DNA of 64,000 nt from Ananas comosus. Its lineage: Eukaryota; Streptophyta; Magnoliopsida; Poales; Bromeliaceae. Of this stretch, positions 1 through 64,000 are shown piece by piece. The first letter of the stretch is position 1; each line of letters begins with the position of its first letter. The notes below the pieces were generated by a model that saw only the letters and a list, made by a program, of their open reading frames with translations, did no database searches and was not told the DNA's origin. The position numbers were made by a program, and so were the translations under genes. Location of the stretch: contig NC_033623.1 of the NCBI RefSeq assembly GCF_001540865.1, positions 8,697,346 through 8,761,345 on the forward strand, read 5' to 3'.

Positions 1-823
1 GCAGAGCGCGACTGCACAAAGGCATGATGACTGCAGCTCGCCCGTCGGCCGCATAGTGTGGCCAAACGCCACCTTAGTCATGTATCAGCAGTTTCTGACA
101 AAGTATATCGAGGGAAAGAGTAGCACCCCCTACAGACGGAAATATAGCACACAACAAAAGCTTCGCTCCTGCAATTCAACCCCAAAATACACCATGACCC
201 AAATGACCTTATAATGGAGTTTGAATAGGAATATCCCGTCATTTTTTTTAGAGGTTAAGCCCTGAATGTTTGTTTCGCTAATTGAGCAAGACAAAACTGT
301 CTACAACAAAACACAGAGAGGTTCGCGAACAATATGTTTTTGTCAGACTAGCTGTGTTGTCGATTTTTTATATATAGCACAAGGAGGAAGAAAACAAACA
401 ATTGTAAGAAGCTAGCACCCAATGTAACTGCGACAAATACATCCAAAAGAAACAACGCTGGGAAATTGGAAATGACTGGTTTTCCCCCTTCATTTTTCAA
501 TTCTTTCAGAGTCTTTCTCTAGCTCCCGCCGCTAGGCTACTTCAGAAACTTCAACCAAGCTTAGAAGGCCCCCTGAAACAATGATTTCGTGAGCTGGCAG
601 AAGCTTTTGTTTGTTAGTCCAAAACTCGGTCATAATTTAAGTGATGCTAGGAGCTGAATCTGAGGCAACTTCGAATCCTGCAGAATTAGGCGAACAAAAT
701 TGTTGGTAAATTGCCTTTGTCATTAGCTGATTTCCTTGTAGAACATCAAGAAGATAAGAAACCATCAGAAGAACGGAGAGTTGCATCCAAGTGCCATCAT
801 CTGTGGGAACCAGCAGATAAACT
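1..823 (-). other. FTSH12 3' UTR and downstream flank
   Basis: Sequence after the stop codon on the minus strand. I see no canonical AATAAA on that strand, no second gene and no repeat that I recognise. The length of the 3' UTR cannot be set from sequence alone. Confidence 0.5.
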
Positions 824-61879
<61,056 letters not shown>

Positions 61880-62300
61880 TCCGACGAGAATAGCCAGCGG
61901 GATGGAAACTGGGGGCGGAGGGTTTTGGGTTTTATCCTGCCGCTTTGGGCAGGGAGATTCTCGGCACGTGTGCAGCGCGTGCTGTCAAGTGCATTTAAAA
62001 AAGAATCTATATTTTTTTTTTTTTTGAGGAAAAAAAAAAGAAGGCCAATTTGCACAAAAAATTTACTAGTTTTGCGCTTTTGTAAAAAGTGAGCCACATT
62101 TTTTATTTTTTCAGATTCGGGCCGGATTTTATGCCGCCGACCAAAATGCCTCTCGTCTACATCCGCTGCTCGCGTATTCTCTGAGATACGTATACCTTGC
62201 TGTACGATCCTAGCGGGCATTAAATGCATCCCTTGCGCTTTACGCAACCTCGCTCTTTTTCGAAACGCGGACCAAATCTGCCCCGCTATTCGCCAGCCCC
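61880..62300 (-). promoter_or_regulatory. FTSH12 5' UTR and promoter region
   Basis: Upstream of the ATG on the minus strand. A CACGTG G-box lies at 61965-61970, 86 bases before the ATG, which would suit light-responsive control of a plastid protein. TTTAAA-type AT sequence lies just upstream (about 61995), and poly(A)/poly(T) tracts at 62008-62038. The transcription start is not known. Confidence 0.45.
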
Positions 62301-62379
62301 GCTGTTTGCTATTCGACTTTAAGAATTTAAAATTTGTGAAGCTAAAAGACAAGAACTGTGCGGCCCGCAATAGGGATAA

Positions 62380-63200
62380 TAGTGTAACGCCCCGCAGCAA
62401 CGCGAGGAGAAATAGTACAACAGCCCTTCTAACAGTGCATCCTTCGGCTCGCTCCAGTGCAATCTCCACCAAAGGGATGAGCGACACTCGCCTTCGATCT
62501 GCTCCCTCACAAGAGCAACCTCTCACTCCCTCAGAAGGTACTAGTTCAACAAAAGGCTCGAAGGAAGTAGTTCAACAAAATGCTCGACTTAGTGTAACAT
62601 TCTCCGATTTTGTGCAATAAATAAAAGAAAATGTGGCAACCTGTTCAATCTTTTAATGCAAATGGTGCAACGAGTCCGCAACCAGTCAAAATTGTTTCTA
62701 TATTTGATGATATAATCTGACGTTAATAGTGCAAATAAGTCCATAAATTTTTCTACGGCAAAGAACGGCGTCCCCTCCAAATACAGGCGAAGCAGCGGCG
62801 GGCAGGAGGGTCGGCAGCGGAGGCGGCGTTCGAAAGGTGCAACATAACGCCTAACGATTAAAGAAAATAATAGTATAACATCTCTTAAAAAAGCTTACTT
62901 CTTTGTTTTAACCGTTTAATAATGGTGTAATGTTAAACGCGAATAATACTGCAACGCATGGTAAATCTCTTCCTACTAATAAAGCAACACTTACCGTAAC
63001 AGTGCAATGCAGTTTCAACCAGTGTAACATAACGAGTGGAACACTGGCTGGAACGAGTCATTATTAATGGTCCAACGTGGGATAAAAGAGTGCAACTAAA
63101 CTTGTAAGAGTGCAACACGGTCATAATAACAGTGCAACATTCACCATAACAGTACAAAGCAGTTCCAAACAGTGTAACAGAAAAGTGCAACCCAATATAA
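62380..63200. repeat. region of scattered AGTGCAAC / AGTGTAAC words
   Basis: AGTGCAAC-like 8-mers recur every few tens of bases (for example 63089, 63109, 63131 and 63184, with variants at 63001 and 63171). No gene. It looks like a worn short-period repeat. Confidence 0.55.
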
Positions 63201-63207
63201 AATTGTG

Positions 63208-63655
63208 CAATATCCATTAATCTGGCATCAGATTATACGATTTTATAGTTCTTTACAACATACAAAACAGGATTTGAAGAAAATGGTGCAATGAGTCGTT
63301 GAAAAGTGTAAAATTACATGTCTCAAAATGCATTTTAGAAGTCAAAAAAATAAGAAGAAGAATTGAAATAGAAAATGCAATATCCATTAATTTTGCATCA
63401 AATTACATGATTTTATAGTTCTTTATAACATACAAAACAGGATTTGAAGAAAATGATGCAATGAGTCGTTAAACAGTGTAAAATTACATGTCTTAAAAAG
63501 TATTTTAGAAGCCAAAAGAATAAGAAGAAGAATTGAAATAGAAAATGCAAATAAGAAGAAGAATTGAAATAGAAAATACAATATCCATTAATCTGGCATC
63601 AAATTACACGATTTTATAGTTCTTTACAACATACAAGACAGGATTTGCATACAAT
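63208..63655. repeat. tandem repeat, about 170-bp unit
   Basis: Units start CAATATCCATTAAT at 63208, 63378 and 63579. The second is 31 bases longer because AATAAGAAGAAGAATTG with GAAATAGAAAATGCA is doubled. The third is partial. Confidence 0.85.
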
Positions 63656-63724
63656 ATACAGTGTTCTCCAAACAATTAATGAAACAATATAAATCATCCG
63701 GCATCTTTTGCATTTCCATGCAGA

Positions 63725-64000
63725 GGGTGACGCTACTATTGGACAAGGAGGTGAAGGCGACGAACGGTGTCCCCCCCTAAACGCAGGCGATGCTGCGGCT
63801 ATGGAGAGGGGTCGTCATATTTCTCGTCCCCAGTTGTTGTGGCGGCGACGGCGACGCATCTCTTCGTAAAGGCGACGAGGATAATGCGACGCTACTTTTG
63901 GTCAAGGAGGGGAAGGGGACGAACGGCGTTCCCTGAAAACGGAAGCATAGTGGCTGCGGAGGAGAAGGGTCTTCGTATTCCTCGTTTCAATCGTTGTGGA
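63725..64000. repeat. GC-rich tandem duplication, about 163-bp unit, running off the window
   Basis: GCGACGCTACT, then CAAGGAGG, then GGGGACGAACGGCGT and variants occur at about 63730 and 63892. A related phrase, GAACGGCGTCCCCTCCAAA, is at 62764. Could be repeat or the edge of a gene. No convincing frame was seen. Confidence 0.45.

Overview
This window is nuclear DNA of a flowering plant, and almost all of it is one gene. The gene is on the minus strand and runs from an ATG at 61879 to a stop at 824. It has 19 exons that join in frame to a 1011-residue protein which I recognise as FTSH12, the chloroplast inner-envelope AAA/FtsH-type protein. The GC-rich first exon, against AT-rich later exons, and the type of repeats present suggest a monocot, possibly a commelinid. 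That placement is an inference.

The coding sequence is only 3036 bp in a 61 kb transcription unit. Two tight exon clusters (exons 5-8 at 35.8-36.7 kb and exons 12-16 at 16.1-18.7 kb) keep small introns. Ten introns are larger than 1.5 kb and are packed with transposable elements. Every splice junction I used is GT-AG. All the catalytic motifs of the protein can be read: Walker A, Walker B, the second region of homology and the HEAGH zinc site.

Mobile DNA by region. Intron 18 (0.9-4.8 kb) holds an AT-rich TIR element, a hAT MITE and an imperfect hairpin. Intron 17 (4.9-8.6 kb) holds an LTR fragment broken by a Mutator-type foldback element, then a chimeric hAT element. Intron 16 (8.7-16.1 kb) is a nest of hAT MITEs and of foldback elements set in TA/GA microsatellites. 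Intron 11 (18.7-27.4 kb) has a degenerate LTR, a complete non-autonomous LTR retrotransposon, and a solo LTR nested in that element's 3' LTR. Introns 10 and 9 hold degenerate LTR sequence and a large hAT element. Intron 3 holds a 3.7 kb solo LTR. Intron 2 holds broken Ty3/gypsy coding remnants and three foldback elements in a row. Intron 1 (50.9-61.5 kb) holds two nested solo LTRs, a TRIM carrying a hAT MITE, and another solo LTR. Most insertions are bounded by exact target-site duplications that I could read directly.

The least expected signal lies in the large solo LTRs. Four of them carry clusters of ACCGGT-centred palindromes roughly 60-80 bp before a TATA-like box. Further downstream they share short stem-loops whose two arms differ between copies but still pair. 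No protein-coding gene other than FTSH12 is supported. The other short open frames look like chance or shadows of repeats.
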